This document shows, piece by piece, positions 6,206 to 14,742 of a DNA stretch of 23,676 nucleotides. Numbering within the stretch: position 1 is the first letter of the stretch; each line of letters begins with the position of its first letter. The notes below the pieces were generated by a model that had not been told where the DNA came from, made no database searches, and saw nothing but the letters and a program-made list of their open reading frames with translations. The position numbers and the translations under genes were made by a program. This DNA comes from Candidatus Zhuqueibacterota bacterium (GTDB taxonomy: Bacteria > BS750m-G25): assembly GCA_016783505.1 (NCBI GenBank), contig JADHWK010000036.1, positions 1 to 23,676 on the forward strand, given 5' to 3'.

Positions 6206-6218
6206 TGGAGGTTTCATT

Positions 6219-7517
6219 TTATCTGCCCATTCCCGTATATCGGAATCCCATTCTTCTAAGCTTTTCTGGTTCATAGATGTTTCTAAGATCAATAATATTT
6301 GGTTCCTTCAGTAGGGACTTTATCCGGTCCAGGTCCAAACTGCGGAACGGATTCCATTCCGTAACCAGAACCAGGGCATCCGCCCCTTGAACTACTCCGT
6401 AGGCATCGGTGGTATAAGTAATTCCACCCAGAACTTTTTTAGCCGCCTCTACGGCTACCGGGTCGTATGCTTTTATTTTTGCCCCCTTTTCCAGCAGCTT
6501 TTGGATGATGTAAATGGAGGGGGCATCCCGGACATCATCTGTGTTGGGTTTAAAAGAAAGGCCCAAAATTCCTATGGTCTTCCCTCGGACCCCATTCAGG
6601 AAGGAAACGATCTTTTCCACAGCCATATCTTTCTGTCTCCGGTTAACCCCCAGGACGGCCTCAGTGATCTTTAATTGAAGATTGACCTCCTTGGCAATAT
6701 GGCTGAGGGCGCTGACGTCTTTGGGAAAGCAAGATCCCCCAAAACCGGGCCCGGGATGGAGGAACTTGGGGCTGATGCGACCATCCAGCCCCATGGCCTT
6801 GGCCACCAAATGAACGTCGGCGCCAAACCTTTCGCAGAGGAGGGCTATTTCGTTGATGAAGGAGATTTTCGTGGCTAAGAAGGTATTGGAGGCGTATTTG
6901 ATCAGCTCAGCCGTTTCCAGATTGCCGATAACAAAGGGGGTTTCGATGAGATATAGGGGATGATAAAGTTCCTTCATGACCTGGATGGCCTTTTCGCTGT
7001 CGGCCCCGATGACTACCCGGTCGGGTCTCATAAAATCGTTAATGGATGACCCCTCCCGCAGGAATTCGGGATTGGAAACAATGTCAAAATCTATGGGTTT
7101 CCCCTGATTTTTTTTAATGATTTCTTTCACCTTTTTAGCCGTTCCCACGGTAACCGTGCTTTTGTTCACCACCACTTTATACTCATTCATCCATCGCCCC
7201 ACATCCCTGGCCACGGCGTAAAGTTGGCTTAAATCAGCCGATCCGTCGGCGTTGGCCGGAGTGCCCACGGCGATGAAGATAACCTTTGATTCTTCAACAG
7301 CCGTCCTTAAATCAGTGGTAAACTTTAGCCGATTCGCTTTCACATTTTTCGATACCAGTTCTTCCAACCCGGATTCATAAATGGGAATAACCCCGTGGTT
7401 CAGTTTGTCAATCTTCTCTTTATCAATGTCCACACAGATGACCAGATTACCAAATTCAGCAAAGCACGCCCCGGTTACCAACCCCACATACCCTGTTCCT
7501 ACCATGCATATATTCAT
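6219..7517 (-). CDS. ugd: UDP-glucose 6-dehydrogenase
   Basis: A 432-residue dehydrogenase that oxidises UDP-glucose twice to UDP-glucuronate with NAD+. The dinucleotide fold opens G-T-G-Y-V-G (residues 7-12). Residues 147-154 carry S-N-P-E-F-L-R-E, and catalytic Cys263 lies in G-F-G-G-S-C-F-P-K-D. K-P-N-T-D-D-V-R-D-A-P follows in the C-terminal domain. Length and motifs are typical of the TuaD-like class, so UDP-glucose is likelier than UDP-GlcNAc as substrate. Its product is the substrate of the adjacent UDP-glucuronate decarboxylase (uxs), which ends 218 nt upstream on the same strand. GGGAGC 8 nt upstream supports the start at 7517. It supplies sugar for surface polysaccharide, by inference. 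Confidence 0.95.
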   Translation of the reverse strand: MNICMVGTGYVGLVTGACFAEFGNLVICVDIDKEKIDKLNHGVIPIYESGLEELVSKNVKANRLKFTTDLRTAVEESKVIFIAVGTPANADGSADLSQLYAVARDVGRWMNEYKVVVNKSTVTVGTAKKVKEIIKKNQGKPIDFDIVSNPEFLREGSSINDFMRPDRVVIGADSEKAIQVMKELYHPLYLIETPFVIGNLETAELIKYASNTFLATKISFINEIALLCERFGADVHLVAKAMGLDGRISPKFLHPGPGFGGSCFPKDVSALSHIAKEVNLQLKITEAVLGVNRRQKDMAVEKIVSFLNGVRGKTIGILGLSFKPNTDDVRDAPSIYIIQKLLEKGAKIKAYDPVAVEAAKKVLGGITYTTDAYGVVQGADALVLVTEWNPFRSLDLDRIKSLLKEPNIIDLRNIYEPEKLRRMGFRYTGMGR

Positions 7518-7649
7518 AGTCAGTAGCTCCCAATGACACTTAATATTTAAATTGCCAAAATTGCCTTAAGTTCAAAAATTGCCAAAATTATCCAAGTTTC
7601 GGCATTTTTTGAATTTTTTGAAATTTAGGCTGTTATAAGGATTAATGTT

Positions 7650-7690
7650 GACCCCGAAGTCTCGTGGTCACTCCAAGAGACGGGCATAGA
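7650..7690. repeat. Multi-hairpin dispersed element, partial copy
   Basis: TTGACCCCGAAGTCTCGTGGTCACTCC followed by GGAG-less AAGAGACGGGC resembles the first two thirds of the element at 5409. It lies between uxs and ugd. Upstream (7550-7591) the unit AATTGCCAAAATT occurs repeatedly. Confidence 0.45.
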
Positions 7691-7735
7691 AGCTTAAGAT
7701 ATAGGGTCTGCAACAGACCCGCCTAACTGATTTCT

Positions 7736-10117
7736 CTATTTCCTGTTTTGTTCTTTCCTGTTCTTCATAAACCAGTCAATTGTGGCTCGCAATCCTTTCT
7801 CCAGGTCTGTCTTCGGTTCCCAATTCAGGATCTCTTTTGCCCGGCTAATGTCGGGTTGCCGAATTTTAGGATCGTCCTGGGGCAGGGGTCTGAAGATTAT
7901 TTTTTTCTCGTTTCCAACCCATACAGGTCTACGGACAATTTCGGTGATCTTTTCCGCCAGTTCCAGAATGTTCATTTCCTGGGGGTTTCCCAGATTAACA
8001 GGGTCATTCTCTTCAGACGTCAATAGCCGATAGATCCCGTCAACCAGATCATCCACATAGCAGAAGCTGCGGGTCTGGGAGCCATCCCCGAAGACGGTAA
8101 TGGGTTTATTGTCCAGGACTTGATTTATAAATGTGGGCACGGCACGGCCGTCATAGGCCCGCATTCGGGGTCCGTAGGTGTTTTTGGCACATACCCCATT
8201 ACCCGCCACAAAATTCTCTACCTCTGGGACAGAAAAATCATAGACTAACTTTGTACTCTTGCATTTATTTATAGATCTAATTTGAACCCAAACTAGATCA
8301 CCCATTGAGGTTGCATTTAGCGTTTGGTGGACACCTTTATCCCACTGAAGAATATCAAAATTCGAGAGTTGACAGATGGTTATCCGGTAGAAAGGAAAAC
8401 GCCGTTCACCATATCTCTGTCGGAAGGTAGTCTTATAACAACCAACTGATGCTATAATACCGAAACGTAAGAGAAGTAAAGTTAGATCGGTAGCCAATTT
8501 ATCGCTGACAGTATTAAAACATAATTCGTTTCCCATCTTAGCCCCGCTGTGGGTGCCATCTCCTTGGCGGTAGCCCTCTAAAAAATACTTAAGACGAGAG
8601 AGGGGTAATTGAAAAACCCAAGGTGGAATCTGCTTGGTTTTAGAGCTGTGGGCCAGCCCAAAAAGCCTTTTGAAAACTAAGCAAAGGAGTTTCGAGTGAG
8701 CATATATTGATGGGCTGCGGTTAAGCGAAGGTTTAATAAAGCCCACTTTAACTCCAAAAATAGCTTGCAAGATCCGCTGAGCACGCTTAAGATAATCTGT
8801 ATCAGAGCTTAATGTTAAGAAATGGGTACCATGTTCATCGGAAGAGTAAACTGTCCCCTCGGCGACAAATAAGCCCAACAGCCACAAGACATCCGGGGTG
8901 ATTTTAATTTCGTTGTGAATCCAAACCCTTGCTCCTGCTTTATACATGCGCAATTTCCCCTTTCTGGGTAAGGGAATATTTTGCAGCTTTTTGAACACAT
9001 ATAGAGGTAAGAAGCTACCGTGCAGATATTTTCGATAGGCACAACCTGCACTGTTGTTCTTGCGGACGCCATGAAAATGATCCGACTGCCGTAAAAGTCT
9101 TTCGATCTCCGCTCTGTAATTTGAAATTAAGGGTCCTAACTCTGGCAAAGTCAGTGCATACTCCCATAACTCCTTCTCTGGGGTATTTTTTATGAGATAT
9201 TCTGTTACATTAATGTACTTTAAATCCTTTTCAACCACGGGCAACTTGCTAGGGATGGCAATATAATCCCCTACTCTTAAATGACGTACTGGCTCAGCTT
9301 CAGGCTTTCCATCTCTGGTGCGCCGGAATAGGCTGTGATCCCCTGTCACCCTGATCTTTCGGCCATACCGGGTGGTAACTTCGTAAGCATCCTTGCTATT
9401 GCCGGGATGACTGAACAATGCGCTCGCCTCATGCAAAGAGATACGCCCAGTCTGCGGATCAAAGGCAGGCACCCGAACAGTGCGGGGGCGCCATATTTTG
9501 GGGTTGGCTACTTCCTTTGCGTACTCTTCCACTGATTTAAGGTGGCACTGTTCGTCATTGAAAACAATGATCGTCTCATCGGCCAGAATGCTGTTGAAGA
9601 TACGAGCGATCCTTGTATCCACCCCATGAGTGCGATGATAGGCTAGGGTAATGGCTTCGGCATACCGTTTGGATTCATCATAGACTCCCCTGGGGCCGGT
9701 GGGATTGACGTTGCCCCAATAATCCTCAGTTTGGGGATGTACCAGGGGGTCCCCGTAAATTTCTGATGTGGAGGCTAAAAGAAAACGGGCTTTCTTTTCC
9801 TTGGCCAGGCCCAACGCTTTGTGAGTCCCCAGTGCATTTACCTTTAACGTTTGAATAGGATATTCTAAATAATCAATCGGGCTGGCCGGCGAGGCGAAAT
9901 GGAGGATGTAGTCTACCTCTCCTGGAATGTAAATATATTCGGTTACATCGTGCTTGATAAACTTGAAGTTTTCGTTTTCAATCAAATGGGCGATGTGATC
10001 AATCTTACCGGTCAGCAGATTGTCCATGCCGATCACTTTGAACCCCTTCGATAACAAATAATCGCAGAGATGGGAACCCAAAAATCCAGCAGCTCCGGTA
10101 ATGAGGGCGGTTTTCAT
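7736..10117 (-). CDS. uxs: UDP-glucuronate decarboxylase (UDP-xylose synthase) precursor with intein
   Basis: A 793-residue precursor. Residues 1-175 and 647-793 join into a 322-residue short-chain dehydrogenase of the UDP-glucuronate decarboxylase family, about the length of bacterial soluble members. G-A-A-G-F-L-G at 8-14 binds [11 protein letters not shown] at 117-124 holds the catalytic Thr/Ser and Glu; Tyr146 and Lys150 form Y-x-x-x-K. The C-terminal part has T-Y-G-P-R-M and R-S-F-C-Y-V-D-D-L. It converts UDP-glucuronate to UDP-xylose and CO2. Residues 176-646 are an intein inserted in R-I-F-N^T-Y-G-P-R-M, after the catalytic Tyr/Lys. Without splicing the enzyme core is split. The start at 10117 follows AAGGAAG at 5-6 nt spacing. 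ugd downstream supplies its substrate. Confidence 0.93.
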   Translation of the reverse strand: MKTALITGAAGFLGSHLCDYLLSKGFKVIGMDNLLTGKIDHIAHLIENENFKFIKHDVTEYIYIPGEVDYILHFASPASPIDYLEYPIQTLKVNALGTHKALGLAKEKKARFLLASTSEIYGDPLVHPQTEDYWGNVNPTGPRGVYDESKRYAEAITLAYHRTHGVDTRIARIFNSILADETIIVFNDEQCHLKSVEEYAKEVANPKIWRPRTVRVPAFDPQTGRISLHEASALFSHPGNSKDAYEVTTRYGRKIRVTGDHSLFRRTRDGKPEAEPVRHLRVGDYIAIPSKLPVVEKDLKYINVTEYLIKNTPEKELWEYALTLPELGPLISNYRAEIERLLRQSDHFHGVRKNNSAGCAYRKYLHGSFLPLYVFKKLQNIPLPRKGKLRMYKAGARVWIHNEIKITPDVLWLLGLFVAEGTVYSSDEHGTHFLTLSSDTDYLKRAQRILQAIFGVKVGFIKPSLNRSPSIYAHSKLLCLVFKRLFGLAHSSKTKQIPPWVFQLPLSRLKYFLEGYRQGDGTHSGAKMGNELCFNTVSDKLATDLTLLLLRFGIIASVGCYKTTFRQRYGERRFPFYRITICQLSNFDILQWDKGVHQTLNATSMGDLVWVQIRSINKCKSTKLVYDFSVPEVENFVAGNGVCAKNTYGPRMRAYDGRAVPTFINQVLDNKPITVFGDGSQTRSFCYVDDLVDGIYRLLTSEENDPVNLGNPQEMNILELAEKITEIVRRPVWVGNEKKIIFRPLPQDDPKIRQPDISRAKEILNWEPKTDLEKGLRATIDWFMKNRKEQNRK
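8180..9592 (-). mobile_element. LAGLIDADG intein in the UDP-xylose synthase
   Basis: A 471-residue insertion in the host frame. It starts [11 protein letters not shown] (block A, Ser as nucleophile). V-T-G-D-H-S-L-F at intein residues 82-89 is block B with the T-x-x-H motif. Two LAGLIDADG dodecapeptides are seen: L-L-G-L-F-V-A-E-G (238-246) and [10 protein letters not shown] (337-346), with acidic residues Glu245 and Asp345 as expected for homing endonucleases. It ends V-Y-D-F-S-V...[11 protein letters not shown] (blocks F and G), followed by Thr as the +1 nucleophile. Lys replaces the usual penultimate His. The insertion point is the conserved R-I-F-N-T-Y-G-P motif of the host. Splicing and nuclease activity are inferred from motifs. 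Confidence 0.92.
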
Positions 10118-10144
10118 TAGTTCTTCCTTAGAAAATACGACCTA

Positions 10145-10173
10145 AAATTACGGAATTATTTTTAATATTTCAA
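10145..10173 (-). promoter_or_regulatory. Sigma70-like promoter for uxs-ugd
   Basis: On the minus strand TTGAAA (10173-10168) and TAATTT (10150-10145) are 17 nt apart. The start codon of uxs lies 28 nt downstream of the -10 box and has its own ribosome binding site. Prediction from consensus only. Confidence 0.4.
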
Positions 10174-10228
10174 GAAAAAAGTTACTCCGGTTTCGGAAAA
10201 TACCGTCGGAACGATCTTGGGAAATGAC

Positions 10229-10327
10229 ACTGAAACGATTGCTGATTGCTGCTGGAGCCTGGGTTTTAACAATTAGCAACCTGCCCGTCCCGAAGGTTCG
10301 GGACAGGCGGATTAACAATCAACAATT
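10229..10327. repeat. Composite repeat, copy A, with inserted palindrome
   Basis: ACTGAAAYGATYGCTGATTG...GGTTTTAACAATT and TTAACAATCAACAAT are shared with 11508-11572, but here 31 nt (10280-10310) holding the palindrome GTCCCGAAGGTTCGGGAC interrupt the shared text. The two copies flank the minus-strand 2-epimerase gene in direct orientation. Confidence 0.75.
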
Positions 10328-10363
10328 CAGTGGTTTTTCTCCACGGCGAACCTTCGGTCAGTG

Positions 10364-11470
10364 TTAAATCTTTGGATTTATGCTCATTATAACTTTGGCG
10401 ATTCTCTCCGCCGCTCTGCCTTCCCAAAACTCCGGGACCTTCCCCTTTTTTCCCCGGCCCGAAAGGATTTTTCGGGCTTCTCTCACAATATCTTCTCTAT
10501 TTACCCCTACCAACGTGTTCGTTCCCACCCTGATGGTAACCGGTCTTTCGGTATTCTTGCGAAGGGTCAGACAGGGAATTCCCATTACCGTGGTTTCCTC
10601 TTGCATTCCCCCAGAGTCGGTCATAACGAACCTGGAGTTGGCCTCTAACTTGATAAAATCCAGATAACCAAGGGGGTCGGTAATCTTTAGGTTTTTGGTC
10701 CGAGCCTGACTGATCCGGAATTTCCGGATCATCTTCTGGGTGCGGGGGTGGGCGGGGAAGATGATGGGAATTTCAGTTTGAATTTCCGCAAATGCATCCA
10801 GGAAATCCCCCAACTGCCCCTCCACATCCACATTGGCCGGCCGGTGCAGGGTGACCAGGGCGTATCCCTTGGGCTGTACCCCCAATTTTTCTAATATAGT
10901 GGATCTATCGGTCAGGGGCAGGTACTCCAGCAGTGAGTCAATCATGACGTTGCCTACCCGGTGGATTTGGTCGGGGGAATGGCCTTCCTTTAGTAAATTC
11001 TGGTCGGCGTCTTCACAGGTGGTAAAGAGCAGGTCGGATACGGTGTCAGTCACCAGCCGATTGATCTCTTCGGGCATCTCCCAATCGAAGCTTCGTAAAC
11101 CCGCCTCAATATGGGCGACCTTGATGTGGAGTTTAACCGCCGCTAGCGAGCAGGCTAGGGTCGAATTCACGTCCCCTACCACCAGCACCAAATCCGGTTT
11201 GTTTTCCCCATCTTTTAACAATGCCTCCTCATAAGCCATCATCACCTTGGCGGTCTGGACCCCATGAGTTCCGGATCCTACCCCCAGGTAAATATCTGGG
11301 TGGGGCAAATTCAGCTCTTGGAAGAATATCCGGGACATTTTATCATCGTAATGCTGTCCGGTATGAATGAGCCGGACCGAAAACCGCCCGGGCACCTTCT
11401 TCAATTCCCCGTAGACAGGGGCGGCCTTCATAAAGTTAGGTCGAGCACCGACAATTAGATCAATTCGCAT
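10364..11470 (-). CDS. wecB: UDP-N-acetylglucosamine 2-epimerase (non-hydrolysing), copy 1
   Basis: A 368-residue enzyme that interconverts UDP-GlcNAc and UDP-ManNAc or acts on a related amino-sugar nucleotide. Family motifs: G-A-R-P-N-F-M-K-A-A-P (8-18), T-G-Q-H-Y-D (37-42), G-D-V-N-S-T (99-104), H-I-E-A-G-L-R (120-126), P-E-E-I-N-R (133-138) and T-L-H-R-P near 210. An upstream ATG at 11572 would add 34 residues encoded by repeat sequence, so the start is placed at 11470, which begins like other members. The ribosome binding site there is weak. The gene lies between the direct repeats at 10229 and 11508. It may act as a WbpI-type epimerase on a di-N-acetylated uronic sugar instead, given the fusion enzyme at 13105. 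Confidence 0.9.
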   Translation of the reverse strand: MRIDLIVGARPNFMKAAPVYGELKKVPGRFSVRLIHTGQHYDDKMSRIFFQELNLPHPDIYLGVGSGTHGVQTAKVMMAYEEALLKDGENKPDLVLVVGDVNSTLACSLAAVKLHIKVAHIEAGLRSFDWEMPEEINRLVTDTVSDLLFTTCEDADQNLLKEGHSPDQIHRVGNVMIDSLLEYLPLTDRSTILEKLGVQPKGYALVTLHRPANVDVEGQLGDFLDAFAEIQTEIPIIFPAHPRTQKMIRKFRISQARTKNLKITDPLGYLDFIKLEANSRFVMTDSGGMQEETTVMGIPCLTLRKNTERPVTIRVGTNTLVGVNREDIVREARKILSGRGKKGKVPEFWEGRAAERIAKVIMSINPKI

Positions 11471-11507
11471 GCTTCTATCATCCCAAATTCGGAAAACAAC
11501 GAATAAT

Positions 11508-11572
11508 ACTGAAATGATCGCTGATTGATGCTGGAGCCCAGGTTTTAACAATTGGCAATTAACAATCAACAA
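11508..11572. repeat. Composite repeat, copy B (uninterrupted)
   Basis: Sixty-five nt matching copy A at 10229-10327 apart from the palindrome insertion there. It overlaps the spurious 5' extension of the copy 1 epimerase frame. Confidence 0.75.
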
Positions 11573-11622
11573 TATAAAGATTTATCGGCTATTTATCAAG
11601 ATTAATTTTAATCATTTTATTG

Positions 11623-11651
11623 TTGAAAAATTCATTTCATTCCCGTATATT
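11623..11651 (+). promoter_or_regulatory. Sigma70-like promoter immediately before the second 2-epimerase gene
   Basis: TTGAAA (11623-11628), a 17-nt spacer and TATATT (11646-11651). The expected transcription start is about 6-7 nt downstream, at or next to the ATG at 11658. No ribosome binding site is seen before that ATG, so a leaderless mRNA is suggested. Confidence 0.45.
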
Positions 11652-11657
11652 TACTAT

Positions 11658-12863
11658 ATGAAGATTGACCTGGTTGTCGGGGCCCGGCCAAATTTTATGA
11701 AAGCGGCGCCGGTGGTTGAAGAACTGAGGGGGGATCCGGAATACTTTAGGGTCCGCCTGATACACACCGGACAGCACTACGACGTCCGGATGTCCCAGGT
11801 GTTCTTTCAGGACCTAAGCATGCCGGAGCCGGACATCTACCTGGGGGTGGGCTCGGGCACCCACGGGGTGCAGACGGCTAAGGTGATGATCGAATATGAG
11901 AAGGTTCTCCTTGGGGACAAACCCGACTTAGTGTTGGTCGTCGGGGATGTGAACTCCACCCTGGCCTGTTCCTTAGTCGCCGTGAAGCTCGGGGTCCGGG
12001 TGGGTCACATCGAGGCCGGGGTACGGAGCTTTGACTGGGAAATGCCGGAGGAAATTAACAGACTGGTGACGGATACCTTGTCGGAGTTTCTGTTTACCCC
12101 CACCGTGGATGCGGATCAGAACCTGCTGAAGGAAGGGCATTCCCCGGATCAGATCCACCGGGTAGGAAACGTGATGATCGATTCCCTCCTGAAACACCGG
12201 GAGAAGGCGGAGAAGTCCCCCATTCTGACCAAGATGGGTCTTGAACCTCAGGGGTATGTCCTGGTAACGCTGCACCGGCCCGCCAATGTGGACGCCCAGG
12301 AGCAGTTGAAAAAATTTATGGCAGCCTTTGCTGAGATTCAAGAGCGGATACCCATCGTCTTCCCCGTCCATCCCCGGACGCAGAAGATGATCCGGACTGC
12401 TCTGGGTGATCCTTCGGATCGGTCTGGCCCTGATAACCTTCAGAAAGGATCGCCCCTAACGGAGGGGACCATCAACCGCCTGAGAAATCTGAAGATGACG
12501 GATCCGGTAGGGTACCTTGATTTCATAAAACTGCAGGCCAACGCCCGGCTGGTGCTTACCGACTCCGGGGGGATTCAGGCGGAGACCACTGTGTTGAACG
12601 TCCCCTGTCTGACCTTAAGGAAAAACACGGAATGGCCTATCACCTTAGAGAGGGGTACGAATACCTTGGTGGGAGCGGAACCGGAAGGAATTGTTGGGGG
12701 GGTTCAGAAAATCCTGTCCCAGGAATTCCCCCCTGGCCGGGAAAAAGCGGGGGTGCCCGAACTCTGGGACGGAAAGACGGCCAAACGAATCGTAGGGATA
12801 CTTAAGAACTTAGCACTTCAGGGACAATTGTTTACCAACAGTATTCATCGGGGGAATTTTTGA
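11658..12863 (+). CDS. UDP-N-acetylglucosamine 2-epimerase family protein, copy 2
   Basis: A 401-residue paralogue of the gene at 10364, transcribed the other way from a shared 187-nt intergenic region. It shares long identical runs with it, for example G-V-G-S-G-T-H-G-V-Q-T-A-K-V-M, E-I-N-R-L-V-T-D-T and K-E-G-H-S-P-D-Q-I-H-R-V-G-N-V-M-I-D-S-L-L. Active-site motifs G-D-V-N-S-T, H-I-E-A-G and T-L-H-R-P are kept. It carries about 20 extra residues between K-M-I-R and N-L-K-M-T-D-P, encoded by a stretch rich in short inverted repeats (about 12402-12465), and a C-terminal tail (L-A-L-Q-G-Q-L-F-T-N-S-I) that I do not recognise. One copy may serve UDP-GlcNAc and the other a diacetamido-uronate. 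Confidence 0.9.
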   Translation: MKIDLVVGARPNFMKAAPVVEELRGDPEYFRVRLIHTGQHYDVRMSQVFFQDLSMPEPDIYLGVGSGTHGVQTAKVMIEYEKVLLGDKPDLVLVVGDVNSTLACSLVAVKLGVRVGHIEAGVRSFDWEMPEEINRLVTDTLSEFLFTPTVDADQNLLKEGHSPDQIHRVGNVMIDSLLKHREKAEKSPILTKMGLEPQGYVLVTLHRPANVDAQEQLKKFMAAFAEIQERIPIVFPVHPRTQKMIRTALGDPSDRSGPDNLQKGSPLTEGTINRLRNLKMTDPVGYLDFIKLQANARLVLTDSGGIQAETTVLNVPCLTLRKNTEWPITLERGTNTLVGAEPEGIVGGVQKILSQEFPPGREKAGVPELWDGKTAKRIVGILKNLALQGQLFTNSIHRGNF

Positions 12864-13003
12864 GATATTCGGTTACGTCAAAGGGTTGCGGTTGCGAGGC
12901 TTGTTTCGTCTTTAGTGGAACGGTTGCGTTCAAGGTCTCAACACTTTATACCATTGACCTATTAATCTTTAACACGATAACCGAAAACCGTATGACGATA
13001 TCC

Positions 13004-13044
13004 CGAGGCTTCGGGACAACCGACAGACGTTATACGCAACCCAT
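13004..13044. repeat. 41-nt dispersed repeat, copy 1
   Basis: Contains TTCGGGACAACCGA and GACGTTWTA then GCAACC. It matches 17143-17183 at 34 of 41 positions. Its start overlaps a CCCGAGGCTTCGGG palindrome (13001-13016). Confidence 0.6.
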
Positions 13045-13104
13045 TAATTATGTTGAAATTAATTTTTAGAAATTTTGGGAAGTAAATTTAACTCAGGGGT
13101 TAAT

Positions 13105-14685
13105 ATGAAAGACATTGCAGTGGTTGGTGCCGGATATTGGGGTCAAAATCTGATTCGAAATTTTTACGAACTGGGGGTTTTAAAGACCGTATTTGATCAG
13201 AAAAAGGAGGCCTCCCTGAGTCAAAAAGAAAGGTTCCCGGGATTGAACCTAGCGGACAGTTGGGGACAGCTCTTATCCGATCCTGATATTATCGGGGTGG
13301 TGATTGCCACCCCGGCTGAGACCCATTATGAATTGGCCTCCGATTCCCTAAAGGCTGGCAAACACGTCTTTGTGGAAAAACCCTTAGCCTTATTCTCCCA
13401 TCAGGCAGGGGAGCTAATTCAAAAATCAAAAGAGGCCCAGAAGGTCTTGATGGTGGGTCATCTGTTGCTCTATCATCCGGCCGTTTTGAAGTTGAAGGAA
13501 TTAATCGCGGAAGGAAGGCTGGGGAAATTGGAATATATTTATTCTAATAGATTGAACCTGGGAAAGGTCCGTAAGGAGGAAAACATCCTGTGGAGCTTCG
13601 CCCCCCACGACATCTCTGTAATTCTGTTTTTATTGGAATCCGACCCCATTCTGGTTGAGGCCCTGGGGGGAACTTATCTGCAGCCCGGAATACAGGACGT
13701 TACCATGACGACGATGAAATTTCCCAACGGGGTAATGGCTCATATATATGTGAGTTGGCTGCACCCCTTCAAAGAACAGCGGTTGATGGTCATCGGGGAT
13801 AGAAGCATGGCGGTGTTTGAGGATTCCCTTCCCTCTGAGAAGCTGAGATTGTACGATCGCGGAATTGACTGGATCGGGGGGGAACCGGTGAAGCGTCTTA
13901 AGGAACCTGAAGTGATCCCTATCTCCCGCGAAGAGCCCCTCAAATTGGAATGCCAACATTTCCTGGATTGTATAAATAAAAATCAAAAACCCCGCACCGA
14001 CGGTGAAAACGGCCTTAAGGTACTTTCCATTCTAGAACAGGCTCAGCGGTCCATGGCCCAGAAAGAACGGATGGTTTTTCAGGCCCCATTCGTAGAACCC
14101 ACACAGGGAAAATACTTTGTTCATCCAACGGCGGTGGTGGATGAAAGCTGTGCCATCGGGGAGGGAACCAAGATCTGGCATTTTTCGCACATTCAGGGTG
14201 GCAGCCGCATCGGGTGGAACTGTTCCTTGGGTCAGAATGTGAACGTGGGCAACAACGTTACTATTGGAAATTACGTAAAAATTCAGAACAATGTGTCCGT
14301 GTATGAGGGGGTGGAGCTGGAAGATTACGTTTTTTGTGGTCCTTCGATGGTGTTTACCAATATCAAAAACCCCCGGAGCGAATTTCCCCAGAAGGGGTCC
14401 TACATTCGAACTTTGGTCAAACGGGGGACTTCCCTGGGGGCGAACGCTACCATCCTCTGCGGGATTACCATCGGCAAATATGCGTTTATCGGGGCCGGAG
14501 CCGTGGTCACCAAGGATGTGCCCGATTATGCCCTCCTTACCGGCAATCCGGCAAAAATAAGGGGGTGGATGTGTCGGTGTGGGACAAAATTACAATTACA
14601 ACGGAAAGAAGCTAACTGCTCAAGATGTGGTCGGCAGTTTCGGCTTAAGGATGGAAAAATAGCCCCGGTTTCTGGGGAAGAGTAA
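13105..14685 (+). CDS. Fused Gfo/Idh/MocA sugar dehydrogenase and beta-helix N-acyltransferase (WlbA-WlbB/WbpB-WbpD type)
   Basis: A 526-residue two-enzyme protein. Residues 1-325 are a Gfo/Idh/MocA oxidoreductase: G-A-G-Y-W-G at 8-13 for NAD, E-K-P at 91-93. Residues about 337-485 are a left-handed parallel beta-helix acyltransferase, with hexapeptide repeats such as I-G-E-G-T-K-I-W and [10 protein letters not shown], and G-N-P-A-K at 480-484. Cys490, 492, 505 and 508 form a likely zinc-binding tail. In the WbpB/WbpD and WlbA/WlbB pathways the dehydrogenase oxidises C3 of UDP-GlcNAcA, an aminotransferase adds an amino group, and the acetyltransferase acetylates it. Here steps 1 and 3 are one chain; the aminotransferase is not in the window. 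ATG 13105 follows AGGGG; an upstream frame start at 13075 was rejected. Confidence 0.88.
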   Translation: MKDIAVVGAGYWGQNLIRNFYELGVLKTVFDQKKEASLSQKERFPGLNLADSWGQLLSDPDIIGVVIATPAETHYELASDSLKAGKHVFVEKPLALFSHQAGELIQKSKEAQKVLMVGHLLLYHPAVLKLKELIAEGRLGKLEYIYSNRLNLGKVRKEENILWSFAPHDISVILFLLESDPILVEALGGTYLQPGIQDVTMTTMKFPNGVMAHIYVSWLHPFKEQRLMVIGDRSMAVFEDSLPSEKLRLYDRGIDWIGGEPVKRLKEPEVIPISREEPLKLECQHFLDCINKNQKPRTDGENGLKVLSILEQAQRSMAQKERMVFQAPFVEPTQGKYFVHPTAVVDESCAIGEGTKIWHFSHIQGGSRIGWNCSLGQNVNVGNNVTIGNYVKIQNNVSVYEGVELEDYVFCGPSMVFTNIKNPRSEFPQKGSYIRTLVKRGTSLGANATILCGITIGKYAFIGAGAVVTKDVPDYALLTGNPAKIRGWMCRCGTKLQLQRKEANCSRCGRQFRLKDGKIAPVSGEE

Positions 14686-14742
14686 AGGAGGGACCGTCAC
14701 TGGGAGGGTTAGGTCGCTACGATAACAGGAGGGGAAAGGTTC

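Larger units (their letters stand above)
5155..6218. other. About 1 kb without a gene, rich in dispersed repeats
   Basis: I found no gene on either strand. The stretch holds a GAAACCAA...TTGGTTTC inverted repeat at 5370-5399, the multi-hairpin element at 5409-5474, a perfect hairpin with a CTTC loop at 5570-5587 (AAAGTCT/AGACTTT), an ACGGATTTATACAGATT type repeat at about 5930-5940, inverted pieces around 6007-6045 and a CCCGA-N4-TCGGG palindrome at 6190-6205. It separates the toxin-antitoxin region from the sugar locus. Confidence 0.7.

Noticed and set aside
11471-11572. Upstream extension of the minus-strand 2-epimerase to an ATG at 11572
   Set aside because: The 34 extra residues are encoded by the 11508-11572 repeat and do not resemble 2-epimerase N-termini; G-A-R-P-N-F sits at the usual distance from ATG 11470.
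12860-13069. 69-codon frame between the second 2-epimerase and the fusion gene
   Set aside because: No motifs, overlaps the 41-nt repeat and a palindrome.
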